Below are positions 7,967-15,500 of a DNA stretch of 43,953 nucleotides, one piece after another (position 1 is the first letter of the stretch; every line of letters begins with the position of its first letter). The position numbers were made by a program, and so were the translations under genes. Origin of the DNA: Pyrinomonadaceae bacterium (GTDB taxonomy: Bacteria > Acidobacteriota > Blastocatellia > Pyrinomonadales > Pyrinomonadaceae); contig JAUZFQ010000015.1 in the NCBI GenBank assembly GCA_030838445.1, positions 75,001-118,953 of the forward strand. Reading direction: 5' to 3'. The notes beneath the pieces were generated by a model that was not told the DNA's origin, ran no database searches, and was given only the letters and a program-made list of their open reading frames with translations.

Positions 7967-9373
7967 ATGGCAATCGCGAGTGTGAATCCGGCGACGGGTG
8001 AACGTTTGCGCGAGTTCGCGCCGTTCACCGAAGCGGAGATCGAAGAGAAGCTGCAACTCGCCGCGCGTGCTTATGAAGAGCACCGGCGCACGTCGTTCGC
8101 CGAACGCGCGGGCATGATGCTTCGCGCGGCGGAGATTCTTGAGACGGAGAAAGAACGCTTCGCGCGCTTGATGACGGCGGAGATGGGGAAGCCCATCCAG
8201 TCGGCGCGCGACGAGGCGGCGAAGTGCGCTCTGGTGTGTCGCTACTATGCGGAGCACGCCGAAAAATTTCTCGCGGATGAAGCGGTCGAGACGAGTGCGA
8301 TGCGCTCGTTCATCCGCTACGAACCGCTCGGCGCGGTGCTCGCCGTCATGCCCTGGAACTTCCCCTTCTGGCAAGTCTTCCGTTTCGCCGCGCCCGCGCT
8401 CATGGTCGGGAACGTCGGGCTGCTCAAACACGCCTCGAACGTGCCGCAGTGCGCGCTGGCGATTGAAGAGATTTTCCGGCGCGCGGGATTTCTCGAAGGC
8501 GTCTTTCAAACGCTCTTGCTCAACTCTGGACAGGTCGGGCGGGTGCTTGACGACGCGCGCGTGCGTGCGGCGACGCTGACGGGGAGCGAACACGCCGGGA
8601 GCGAGGTGGCGAGCCGCGCCGGTAAGCAGATCAAGAAGACCGTGCTCGAACTCGGCGGCAGCGATCCATTCATCGTCATGCCGACGGCGGATTTTGAGGC
8701 CGCCCTCAAGACCGCCGTCAAGGCGCGCACGATCAACAACGGCCAGTCGTGCATCGCGGCCAAACGCTTCATCGTCCACACGGACGTGTACGAAGAGTTC
8801 GCGCGTCGCTTCGTCGCGGCGATGGCGGCGTTACAGATCGGCGACCCGGCGGACGAGACGACGGAGATAGGGCCACTCGCCACCGCCGATATTGTCAACG
8901 AACTCGACGAGCAGGTGCGCCAATCGGTCGCGGCGGGCGCGCGCGTCCTCACGGGCGGCGAACGCGTGCGGCGCGCGGGGAACTACTACGCGCCGACGGT
9001 GCTGGCCGACATCGCGAAAAACTCTCCGGCCTACGCGGAAGAGTTTTTCGGCCCCGTCGCGCTGCTGTTCCGCGTCGGCTCGATTGAAGAGGCGATTCAA
9101 CTTGCGAACGACACGCCGTTCGGACTCGGCGCGAGCGCGTGGACTACGGACGCGGGCGAGCGCGAGCGTTTCGTCGGCGAACTCGAAGCGGGCGCGGTCT
9201 TCATCAACGCGATGGTGGCGTCAGACCCGCGCCTACCGTTCGGCGGCGTCAAGCGTTCCGGCTACGGGCGCGAGTTGGGCGAGTTCGGCATCCGCGAGTT
9301 CGTCAACATCAAGACCGTCTGGATCAACGACGGCGGCGACGACGACAACGCGCGTCGAACTGAAACCGAATAA
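7967..9373 (+). CDS. NAD(P)-dependent aldehyde dehydrogenase, succinate-semialdehyde type
   Basis: Oxidises an aldehyde to a carboxylate with NAD(P)+. The 468 residues match the compact GabD1-like succinate-semialdehyde dehydrogenases. MPWNFPFWQVFRFAAPAL is the cofactor-site motif. Glu228 lies in LELGGSDPF and Cys262 in NNGQSCIAAKRF, the 34-residue spacing typical of the general base and catalytic Cys. EEFFGPVALLF and LPFGGVKRSGYGRELG complete the family pattern. The FPFWQ...RFAAP form favours succinate semialdehyde, but substrate is not settled by sequence. It is monocistronic: a divergent neighbour lies upstream, and a terminator-like hairpin follows at 9404-9435. Confidence 0.9.
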   Translation: MAIASVNPATGERLREFAPFTEAEIEEKLQLAARAYEEHRRTSFAERAGMMLRAAEILETEKERFARLMTAEMGKPIQSARDEAAKCALVCRYYAEHAEKFLADEAVETSAMRSFIRYEPLGAVLAVMPWNFPFWQVFRFAAPALMVGNVGLLKHASNVPQCALAIEEIFRRAGFLEGVFQTLLLNSGQVGRVLDDARVRAATLTGSEHAGSEVASRAGKQIKKTVLELGGSDPFIVMPTADFEAALKTAVKARTINNGQSCIAAKRFIVHTDVYEEFARRFVAAMAALQIGDPADETTEIGPLATADIVNELDEQVRQSVAAGARVLTGGERVRRAGNYYAPTVLADIAKNSPAYAEEFFGPVALLFRVGSIEEAIQLANDTPFGLGASAWTTDAGERERFVGELEAGAVFINAMVASDPRLPFGGVKRSGYGRELGEFGIREFVNIKTVWINDGGDDDNARRTETE

Positions 9374-9403
9374 ACTTCTTCACTCGCGTATCAGTCAAGT
9401 TTG

Positions 9404-9435
9404 ATGGATAGACGAATAATCTTCGATCCATTTTC
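9404..9435 (+). terminator. Probable Rho-independent terminator of the aldehyde dehydrogenase
   Basis: ATGGAT (9404-9409) pairs with ATCCAT (9426-9431), and CGAA (9413-9416) pairs with TTCG (9422-9425), with a 3-nt bulge. TTTCTT follows directly. It lies 30 nt after the TAA of the aldehyde dehydrogenase and isolates it from the efflux island. Confidence 0.55.
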
Positions 9436-9459
9436 TTGTAAGTCATGCTGTAGGTTGTT

Positions 9460-9489
9460 CACTTTCGGAGAGGGCGCGTCCCGAAAGTG
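9460..9489. promoter_or_regulatory. Dyad, possible activator (enhancer) site
   Basis: CACTTTCGG (9460-9468) and CCGAAAGTG (9481-9489) are perfect inverted 9-mers separated by 12 bp. No T tract follows, so a terminator is less likely than a binding site. The dyad lies about 80-110 bp upstream of the sigma-54-like element at 9567, the normal distance for an NtrC-type enhancer. Binding by the regulator at 25968 is inference only. Confidence 0.35.
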
Positions 9490-9566
9490 GGATCGAATAA
9501 GTTAGTCAAACATCACCCGCTCGCTAAAACGCCCGCAGATTTCCTCTCCGTCTCTCGGCACACCGC

Positions 9567-9582
9567 TGGCACGCCGCTTCCA
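9567..9582 (+). promoter_or_regulatory. Candidate sigma-54 promoter ahead of the first efflux ATPase
   Basis: TGGCACGCCGCTTCCA matches the -24/-12 consensus TGGCACGNNNNTTGCW except that the -12 G is C. It ends 105 nt before ATG 9688. The rest of the 314-bp gap (9374-9687) holds the terminator and dyad listed separately. I see no convincing gene in it. The -12 mismatch falls on a highly conserved base, so confidence is modest. Confidence 0.3.
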
Positions 9583-9687
9583 TTAGATTCTGCCGATCTG
9601 GTAGAAGCTGAAACGAAGTGCGCTCTCCACACGTCTTCTGGTCAAACAATAGAAGCGCTCCGGGCGACCCGCACGAGAGGGTGATGC

Positions 9688-10353
9688 ATGATCCGTCTGC
9701 GCAACATCGAAAAAGTTTACGAGCAGGGCGTCAATAAAACTTACGTGCTGCGGCGCGTTGACCTTGACGTGCGCGAGGGCGAGTTCGTCTCGATCATGGG
9801 GCCGTCGGGCGCGGGCAAGTCAACGCTCCTTGCCATACTCGGCCTGTTCGACAGCGCGTGGACGGGCGAGTATCACTTCTGGGACGCGGCCGTCCACCGG
9901 CTCGGCAAGAAGGAACGCGCCGAACTGCATAAAAGCCACATCGGGTTCGTCTTCCAGAGTTATCACCTGCTCGACCACCTCACCGTTTACGAAAATCTGG
10001 ACGTGCCGCTCTCTTACAAGGACATCAAGAAGGCTGAGCGGCAGGCGATGGTGGCCGACGTGCTCGACCGTTTTCAGATCGTGGGGAAGAAGGACTTGTA
10101 CCCGAATCAGTTGTCGGGCGGGCAGCAGCAGTTGGTGGCCGTGGCGCGCGCCGTCATCTCGAACCCCAAACTGATCCTCGCCGACGAGCCGACCGGGAAT
10201 CTACATTCCAGCCAGGGGCGCGAGATCATGGAACTCTTCAAACGCCTCAACGACGAGGGCACGACCATCATTCAGGTGACGCACTCCGAGCAGAACGCGC
10301 AGTTCGGCCATCGCGTCGTGCAACTCGCGGACGGGTGGGTGGTGAAAGAGTAA
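9688..10353 (+). CDS. ABC transporter ATP-binding protein, MacB/LolD type
   Basis: ATPase that powers a MacB-like (type VII) ABC transporter, probably with one or more of the FtsX-type permeases downstream. The 221 residues show Walker A GPSGAGKST (38-46), a Q-loop in FVFQSYHLLD, the signature LSGGQQQ (about 142-148), Walker B LILADEPTGN and the H-loop THSE. The family usually has LSGGQQQRVA, but this protein has LVA after the glutamines. GAGAGG 7 nt before ATG 9688 supports the start. It is the first gene of an ATPase-adaptor-ATPase-permease cluster. Its TAA overlaps the first unit of a heptad-repeat hairpin. Confidence 0.9.
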   Translation: MIRLRNIEKVYEQGVNKTYVLRRVDLDVREGEFVSIMGPSGAGKSTLLAILGLFDSAWTGEYHFWDAAVHRLGKKERAELHKSHIGFVFQSYHLLDHLTVYENLDVPLSYKDIKKAERQAMVADVLDRFQIVGKKDLYPNQLSGGQQQLVAVARAVISNPKLILADEPTGNLHSSQGREIMELFKRLNDEGTTIIQVTHSEQNAQFGHRVVQLADGWVVKE

Positions 10354-10484
10354 TGCGGAATGCGGAATGCGGAATGCGGAATGCGGATTGACAAGCCGTG
10401 GCTCGCTTGACCGTGACTTGTTCTCCTAATCCGCAATCCGAAATCCGCATTCCACAATTAATGAATCGGCATTCCGAAATTGAG
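10353..10484. repeat. Inverted heptad-repeat array between ATPase and adaptor genes
   Basis: Five perfect ATGCGGA units occupy 10353-10387. After about 40 bp the complementary type follows: AATCCGC, AATCCGA, AATCCGC and ATTCCAC at 10428-10455, then AATCGGC, ATTCCGA and AATTGAG at 10464-10484. The period is exactly 7 throughout. Bases 10378-10389 and 10442-10453 give a perfect 12-bp stem within a longer imperfect hairpin. The array begins on the last base of the ATPase stop codon. Confidence 0.8.
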
Positions 10485-10582
10485 AGTGTTTGATTTCGAT
10501 TTTGGGAAAATGAGTCGCGGCGACGGGACGCGGGGAGTGGCTCAAAGCCGCGAAAACGTGGGGAGTTTGAAGTTTTACGGGT

Positions 10583-10598
10583 TGGCACGCCTTTCGCT
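10583..10598 (+). promoter_or_regulatory. Candidate sigma-54 promoter ahead of the adaptor gene
   Basis: TGGCACGCCTTTCGCT matches TGGCACGNNNNTTGCW with one mismatch (C for T just before the -12 GC). The GG and GC pairs are at the required spacing. It lies 41 nt before the TTG start at 10640, leaving a leader of about 30 nt. It is the better of two sigma-54-like elements in the island and would fit control by the sigma-54 activator encoded at 25968. Confidence 0.45.
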
Positions 10599-10639
10599 AA
10601 AGCACGGGCGACGGCCAGGTTAAGAAAGGAATAAATATT

Positions 10640-11902
10640 TTGGGCATGGATGTTCCCCGCGGCAAATCTACGGCACGCAAGCGGCGCGTGCGGATCATTC
10701 TCTATGCGGCCGTCGCCATCGTGGCGGTGACGGCGATCACGCTCGGCGTGTCGCGCATGAAGCCCGCCGCGCCGAGCGTCGAGCGTTCGACCAACCTCAT
10801 AGACACGGTGAAGCGCGGCCAGATGCTCCGGCAGGTGCGCGGCATCGGCACGCTCGTCCCGCAAGACATACGCATCATCGCGGCGGCGACGCAGGGGCGC
10901 GTCGAGCGCGTGCTCGTCCAACCGGGTACGGAAGTGACGGCGGGCACGGTCTTGATCGAACTGAGCAACCCGGAGTTGCAGCAGGGCACGGTTGACATCG
11001 AGTATCAGGTGCGCGCCGCCGAGGCCGAACACAACAACATCCGCGCGCGCCTTGAGAGCGAGCGCATGACGCAGCAGGCATCCACCGCCACCGCGCAGAG
11101 CGAATACCAGCAGGCCAAGCTGCAATCCGACACCGACGAGCAACTCGCCAAAGACGGCCTGATCCCCGCCATCAATTTGAAACTCTCGCGCGTCCGCGTG
11201 GCCGACCTCGCCAACCGTTACGCCATCGAGCAGAAGCGTCTGCAAGGCACGTCCAAATCGGCGCAGGCGCAACTCGACGCGCAGACGGCGCGCATCAACC
11301 AGCTCAAGGCGCAACTCCGGCTCAGGCAGTCGCAGGTGGCGACGCTGCGCGTGCTGGCCGGGACGAACGGCGTGCTGCAACAGATGCAAGTGCAGGTCGG
11401 GCAGGAAGTGCAGCCGGGCACGAACCTCGCGCGCGTCGTCGAGCCGCAGAACTTGAAGGCCGAACTCAAGATCGCCGAGACGCAGGCCAAAGACATCTCG
11501 CTCGGCCAGCAGGCCAGCATCGACACGCGCAACGGCATCATCCCCGGCCACGTCGTCCGCATTGATCCGGCGGCGGAGAACAGCACCGTCAAAGTTGATA
11601 TCGCGCTCGACGGCGCGCTGCCGCAAGGCGCGCGCCCCGAGTTGAGCGTTGACGGCACGATTGAACTCGAACGCCTCGACAACATCCTCTACGTCGGACG
11701 CCCGGCCTTCGGCCAGTCGCAGTCGAGCGTCGGGATGTTCAAGCTCGAACCGGGCGGGCAGTTCGCCACGCGCGTGCAGGTCAAGCTCGGCCGCAGTTCC
11801 GTTAACACCATCGAAGTTTTAGAAGGCTTACAGGAAGGCGATCAGGTGATCCTCTCAGACACCTCCCAGTGGGACGCCTTTAACCGCATACGACTTAACT
11901 AA
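10640..11902 (+). CDS. Efflux periplasmic adaptor (HlyD/MacA-type membrane fusion protein)
   Basis: Links the inner-membrane transporter to the outer membrane or stabilises the permease, as MacA does for MacB. The 420-residue product has a basic N-terminus, one transmembrane anchor (about residues 18-40), and a lipoyl/barrel-sandwich half-motif (RVERVLVQPGTEVTAGTVLIEL). A coiled-coil hairpin rich in Gln, Ala and Glu (about 115-235) follows, then the second lipoyl half (GTNGVLQQMQVQVGQEVQPG) and beta-barrel/membrane-proximal domains. TTG 10640 is preferred: AAAGGA ends 9 nt before it. ATG 10646 is in frame but 15 nt away. It lies between the two MacB-type ATPases. Confidence 0.88.
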   Translation: MGMDVPRGKSTARKRRVRIILYAAVAIVAVTAITLGVSRMKPAAPSVERSTNLIDTVKRGQMLRQVRGIGTLVPQDIRIIAAATQGRVERVLVQPGTEVTAGTVLIELSNPELQQGTVDIEYQVRAAEAEHNNIRARLESERMTQQASTATAQSEYQQAKLQSDTDEQLAKDGLIPAINLKLSRVRVADLANRYAIEQKRLQGTSKSAQAQLDAQTARINQLKAQLRLRQSQVATLRVLAGTNGVLQQMQVQVGQEVQPGTNLARVVEPQNLKAELKIAETQAKDISLGQQASIDTRNGIIPGHVVRIDPAAENSTVKVDIALDGALPQGARPELSVDGTIELERLDNILYVGRPAFGQSQSSVGMFKLEPGGQFATRVQVKLGRSSVNTIEVLEGLQEGDQVILSDTSQWDAFNRIRLN

Positions 11903-11916
11903 GAAAGGACTGGAGA

Positions 11917-12002
11917 AGTGACGAGTGACAAGTGACGAGTGACAAGTTAATAACCAAACAACTTGTTTTCAACTCGTCACTTGTCACTCGTCACTTGTCA
12001 CT
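11917..12002. repeat. Inverted heptad-repeat array, near-perfect hairpin
   Basis: Four units alternating AGTGACG and AGTGACA (11917-11944) face four units alternating ACTCGTC and ACTTGTC (11972-11999) across a 24-bp spacer. Bases 11924-11947 pair perfectly with 11979-12002 (24 bp), and the same arms can pair in a register shifted by one unit. The right arm stops 8 nt before the ATG of the next ATPase, leaving no Shine-Dalgarno sequence. Confidence 0.9.
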
Positions 12003-12010
12003 CAAAAACT

Positions 12011-12763
12011 ATGAGCGCATCGAAACAACCGCTGATCCGCCTGCAAGACGTGAAGAAGGTTTTCTTCACGGACGAAGTTGAGACGCACGCCCTCGCCGGA
12101 ACGCACCTCGACATCGCCAACGGCGAATACGTCTCCATCACCGGCCCTTCCGGCTGCGGCAAGTCAACCCTGCTCTCCATCCTCGGCCTGCTCGACTCGC
12201 CGACGGAAGGCAAGTACTGGCTGAACGGCAAACTCGTCTCCGACCTCTCGCTCAGCGAGCGCGCGCTCATCCGCAACCGCGAAGTCGGCTTCATCTTCCA
12301 GAGCTTCAACTTGATCGGCGACCTCTCGGTCTACGAGAACGTCGAACTCCCGCTCACCTATCGCGGCCTGAGCAACGCGGATCGCAAGACGCGCGTGACG
12401 GAAGCCTTAGAGAAGGTCGGCATGGCGCACCGCGCGAAACACCTGCCGAGCCAACTCTCCGGCGGTCAGCAGCAGCGCGTGGCGGTCGCCCGCGCCGTCG
12501 CAGGCCAACCGCTGATCCTCTTGGCCGACGAGCCGACGGGCAACCTCGACTCCAAAAACGGCGAGGCCGTCATGGACTTGCTGCGCGAACTGCACCGCGG
12601 CGGCGCGACCATCTGCATGGTGACGCACGACCCGCGCTACGCGACCTTCGCCGACCGCGCCATCTACCTTTTCGACGGCCGCGTCGTGAAAGAAGAGATG
12701 GTCACGTTCAAGCAGGACGAAGAAGGCGCATCGCTGGTCGGGTCACACGCGGAAGTGGTGTAA
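12011..12763 (+). CDS. ABC transporter ATP-binding protein, MacB/LolD type (second copy)
   Basis: A 250-residue ATPase of the MacB/LolD family. It has Walker A GPSGCGKST (about residues 40-48), a Q-loop in FIFQSFNLIGDL, the canonical signature LSGGQQQRVAVARA, Walker B LILLADEPTGNLDSKNG and the H-loop MVTHDPRYA. Unlike the ATPase at 9688 it keeps the family consensus throughout. ATG 12011 (MSASKQPL) is the start; an in-frame TTG at 11963 lies inside the repeat hairpin and would encode repeat-derived sequence. It directly precedes the first ADOP permease and is the likeliest energy source for the permease array, whose members carry no nucleotide-binding domain. Confidence 0.92.
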   Translation: MSASKQPLIRLQDVKKVFFTDEVETHALAGTHLDIANGEYVSITGPSGCGKSTLLSILGLLDSPTEGKYWLNGKLVSDLSLSERALIRNREVGFIFQSFNLIGDLSVYENVELPLTYRGLSNADRKTRVTEALEKVGMAHRAKHLPSQLSGGQQQRVAVARAVAGQPLILLADEPTGNLDSKNGEAVMDLLRELHRGGATICMVTHDPRYATFADRAIYLFDGRVVKEEMVTFKQDEEGASLVGSHAEVV

Positions 12764-13001
12764 CGGTAAATTTTCGGGCGGCGTGACGCGCAGCATCCGG
12801 CCACGCCACGCACGAACCCGCCACACACTTACCTGCCAAAACATCCACGGCGCGCCTGCGGCCTGCACGACACGCCCGGCGCGCCAGACGGCCGCTCACG
12901 AGAGAGTGCGCTCACGTTGACCACCGAACCGGCGTGGCCGCGCCCCGTTCGTTCAACAGTCGCGCGCCGCTCGTCATTCCCCCTTTAGAGGTGTTTGAAA
13001 C

Positions 13002-15443
13002 ATGAATACATTCGGGCAAGACATACGCTACGGTTTTCGGATGCTCTGGAAGAGTCCGGGGTTCACGCTGGTGACGGTGCTGGCGCTCGCGCTCGGCATC
13101 GGGGCGAACACGGCGATCTTCTCGGTCGTCAACACGGTGCTCCTGCGCCCGTTGCCTTACGCCAACGGCGAGCGCATCGTCTTCATGGGCGAGTGGTCGC
13201 AGCAAGTGCCGGGGATGTCGGTCTCCTACCCGAATTTCATAGACTGGCGCGACCAGCAGCAGACGATGGAGCGCATCGCCGCCTTCCGTAGCGCGAACTA
13301 CGTGGTGACGGGCGGGGGCGAACCGGAGCGACTCGACGGGCGGCAAGTCTCTGCCGGTTTCTTCGAGGTGCTCGGCGTGCAGCCCGCGCTCGGACGCAAC
13401 TTCACGCCCGAAGAGGACAAGCCGGGTGCAACTCCCGTCGCGCTCATCAGCCACGGCTTCTGGCAGCGGCGACTCGGCGGCGACCCGTCAATCGTCAACA
13501 AACAACTCCAACTCAGCAACGAGAGCTATACCGTCGTCGGCGTCCTGCCGCAGACGTTCGAGTGGCAGTCGCCGGTAGACGTGTTCGTCCCCGTCGGCTT
13601 GGGCGCGGGCAACCCGAACATGACCGAGCGCGGCAACCACCCCGGCATGTACGTGCTCGGACTTCTCAAACCTAACGTCACCGTCGAACAGGCGCGCACC
13701 GAGATCAAGGCCATCGCCGAACGCCTCGCGGTGCAGTACCCCGACAGCAACGGCGGGCAGAGCGCGGTCTTAGACTCTTTGCAAGCGCGCGCCGTCCAAG
13801 ACATCCGCCCCGCGCTGCTGCTCCTACTCGCGGCGGTCGGCTTCGTGCTCCTGATCGCGTGCGCCAACGTCGCCAACCTGCTACTGGCGCGCGCCGCCTC
13901 GCGCTCAAAAGAGATCGCCATCCGCACCGCGCTCGGCGCGGGACGCCTCCGCATCATCCGGCAGTTGCTTACCGAAAGTTTGTTGCTCTCGCTGATGGGC
14001 GGCGCGCTCGGCCTTCTCTTCGCCATGTGGGGCATTGACGCTTTGCTCGCCGCGCTCCCCGAAAACGTGCCGCGCCTGCTCGTCTCAGGGATCGGGCTGA
14101 ACACGCCCGTGCTCCTCTTCACGCTCACCGTCTCCGTCCTGACCGGCTTACTGTTCGGCCTCGCGCCCGCGCTGCAAGCCTCGAAGTCGAACTTGAACGA
14201 GACGTTGAAAGACGGCGGCCGCACGTCTGCGGGCGTGGGTCGCCAGCGCGTGCGTAACGTGCTCGTCGTCGCCGAAGTCGCGCTCTCGCTCCTGCTGCTC
14301 GTCAGCGCGGGTCTGCTCATCAAGAGTTTCATGCGCTTGCAGGAGACCGAACTCGGCTTCAACTCGGATAACGTGTTGACGCTGCGCGTGCCTCTGCCGG
14401 AGGCGCGCTACACGCAGAACGGGCAGGTCGAAAATTTCTGGGACGAACTGATGCGGCGCGTGCGTGCGCTACCCGGCGTCGAGAGCGCGGGACTGACGCG
14501 CGGCCTGCCGATGAACGGCGGCATCGAATCCGGCATCATGGTCGAGGGGCAGGAGACGACGAACCCGAAAGACGCCACCGTCGCCGTCAACCTCTACGCC
14601 GATCCCGGCTACTTCAAGGCGATGGACATCAAGTTGGTCAACGGCCGCTTCATCTCCGAGCAGGACACGAAAGACTCGCCGTTGGTCGTGATGGTTGACG
14701 AGATGTTCGTCTCGAAGTTCTTCCCCAGCGCCGACCCCGTAGGCAAGCGTCTGCGGATCGGCGGCGACCGCGCGCCCCTGCGCAACATCATCGGCGTCTT
14801 CAAACACATGAAGCACTATGGGCCGGACGAAGAGGACGAGGGGCGCGTCGAAATCTACACGCCTTACAGGCAAGTGCCGCAGGAATTTTTCGCCGCCTCC
14901 AACCGCAGCCTGTGGCTCGCCGTCAAGACCAAGGGCGACCCGACGAGCCTCGCGCCCGCCATCCGCAACGAGGTCTTGCAGATTGACAAGGATCAGCCGA
15001 TCTCGAACATCAGCACGATGGAAAACATCGTCGCCGCGACGGTCGCGCCGCAGAAATTTGCGACGTGGCTGCTGGCCGTCTTCGCCGCCACGGCGATGCT
15101 CCTCGCGGCCATCGGCATCTACGGCGTGATGGCCTACTCGGTCACGCAGCGCACGCACGAGATCGGCATCCGCATGGCCTTGGGCGCGGGACGCCGCGAC
15201 GTGCTTCGCATGGTCGTCTCGCAGGGCATGAAACTGGCCTTCATCGGCGTCGCGCTCGGCCTCGCCGGTGCGGTCTTGCTGACGCGGCTGATGTCGAGTT
15301 TGCTCTACGGCGTCAGCGCAACCGACCCGCTCACCTACGGCGGCGTCTCCGTCCTGCTCGCCACGGTCGCACTCCTCGCGTGTCTCATCCCGGCGCGCAA
15401 AGCGACCAGAGTTGATCCCATGATCGCGCTCAGATACGAGTAG
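13002..15443 (+). CDS. ADOP/MacB-like ABC permease 1
   Basis: Permease of the acidobacterial duplicated orphan permease family, 813 residues. The layout is an N-terminal helix (about 20-45) with the RYGFRMLWKSPGFTL signature, a first MacB-type periplasmic domain (about 50-260), a first FtsX core from about 269 containing IACANVANLLLARA, a central helix near residue 425, a second periplasmic domain (about 445-680), and a second FtsX core from about 686 with IGIYGVMAYSV. It ends RVDPMIALRYE. There is no ATPase domain, so it must use a separate ATPase, probably 12011. AGAGGTG lies about 10 nt before ATG 13002. Nucleotides 13026-13151 are identical to 22376-22501 in permease 4. The substrate is unknown; MacB relatives export peptides, lipids or drugs. 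Confidence 0.92.
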   Translation: MNTFGQDIRYGFRMLWKSPGFTLVTVLALALGIGANTAIFSVVNTVLLRPLPYANGERIVFMGEWSQQVPGMSVSYPNFIDWRDQQQTMERIAAFRSANYVVTGGGEPERLDGRQVSAGFFEVLGVQPALGRNFTPEEDKPGATPVALISHGFWQRRLGGDPSIVNKQLQLSNESYTVVGVLPQTFEWQSPVDVFVPVGLGAGNPNMTERGNHPGMYVLGLLKPNVTVEQARTEIKAIAERLAVQYPDSNGGQSAVLDSLQARAVQDIRPALLLLLAAVGFVLLIACANVANLLLARAASRSKEIAIRTALGAGRLRIIRQLLTESLLLSLMGGALGLLFAMWGIDALLAALPENVPRLLVSGIGLNTPVLLFTLTVSVLTGLLFGLAPALQASKSNLNETLKDGGRTSAGVGRQRVRNVLVVAEVALSLLLLVSAGLLIKSFMRLQETELGFNSDNVLTLRVPLPEARYTQNGQVENFWDELMRRVRALPGVESAGLTRGLPMNGGIESGIMVEGQETTNPKDATVAVNLYADPGYFKAMDIKLVNGRFISEQDTKDSPLVVMVDEMFVSKFFPSADPVGKRLRIGGDRAPLRNIIGVFKHMKHYGPDEEDEGRVEIYTPYRQVPQEFFAASNRSLWLAVKTKGDPTSLAPAIRNEVLQIDKDQPISNISTMENIVAATVAPQKFATWLLAVFAATAMLLAAIGIYGVMAYSVTQRTHEIGIRMALGAGRRDVLRMVVSQGMKLAFIGVALGLAGAVLLTRLMSSLLYGVSATDPLTYGGVSVLLATVALLACLIPARKATRVDPMIALRYE

Positions 15444-15449
15444 CAACGA

Positions 15450-15483
15450 GGACGGAGGCCGCACACGAAAACGGCCTCCGTCG
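15450..15483. terminator. Stem-loop between permease 1 and the amidohydrolase
   Basis: Bases 15451-15461 pair perfectly with 15472-15482 (GACGGAGGCCG against CGGCCTCCGTC), with a 10-nt loop. There is no T run, so it may attenuate or stabilise transcript ends rather than act as a classical terminator. It separates permease 1 from the amidohydrolase gene 18 bp further on. Confidence 0.45.
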
Positions 15484-15500
15484 CTGTTGAAGGGGACACC

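Noticed and set aside
9487-9684. 65-codon open frame upstream of the first ATPase
   Set aside because: Its start overlaps the arm of the dyad, it contains the sigma-54-like element, it has no ribosome binding site and the product looks like no protein domain. Treated as regulatory DNA.
10353-10484. CRISPR-like repeat
   Set aside because: The units are contiguous 7-bp words without unique spacers, and no cas gene is nearby.
11963-12010. Upstream in-frame TTG start for the second ATPase
   Set aside because: It would translate the right arm of the heptad hairpin into a repeat-derived peptide without family similarity; ATG 12011 fits the family N-terminus.
12856-12900. Paired GGCGCGCC palindromes between the second ATPase and permease 1
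   Set aside because: Such palindromes are expected in GC-rich DNA and there is no terminator tail or other context.
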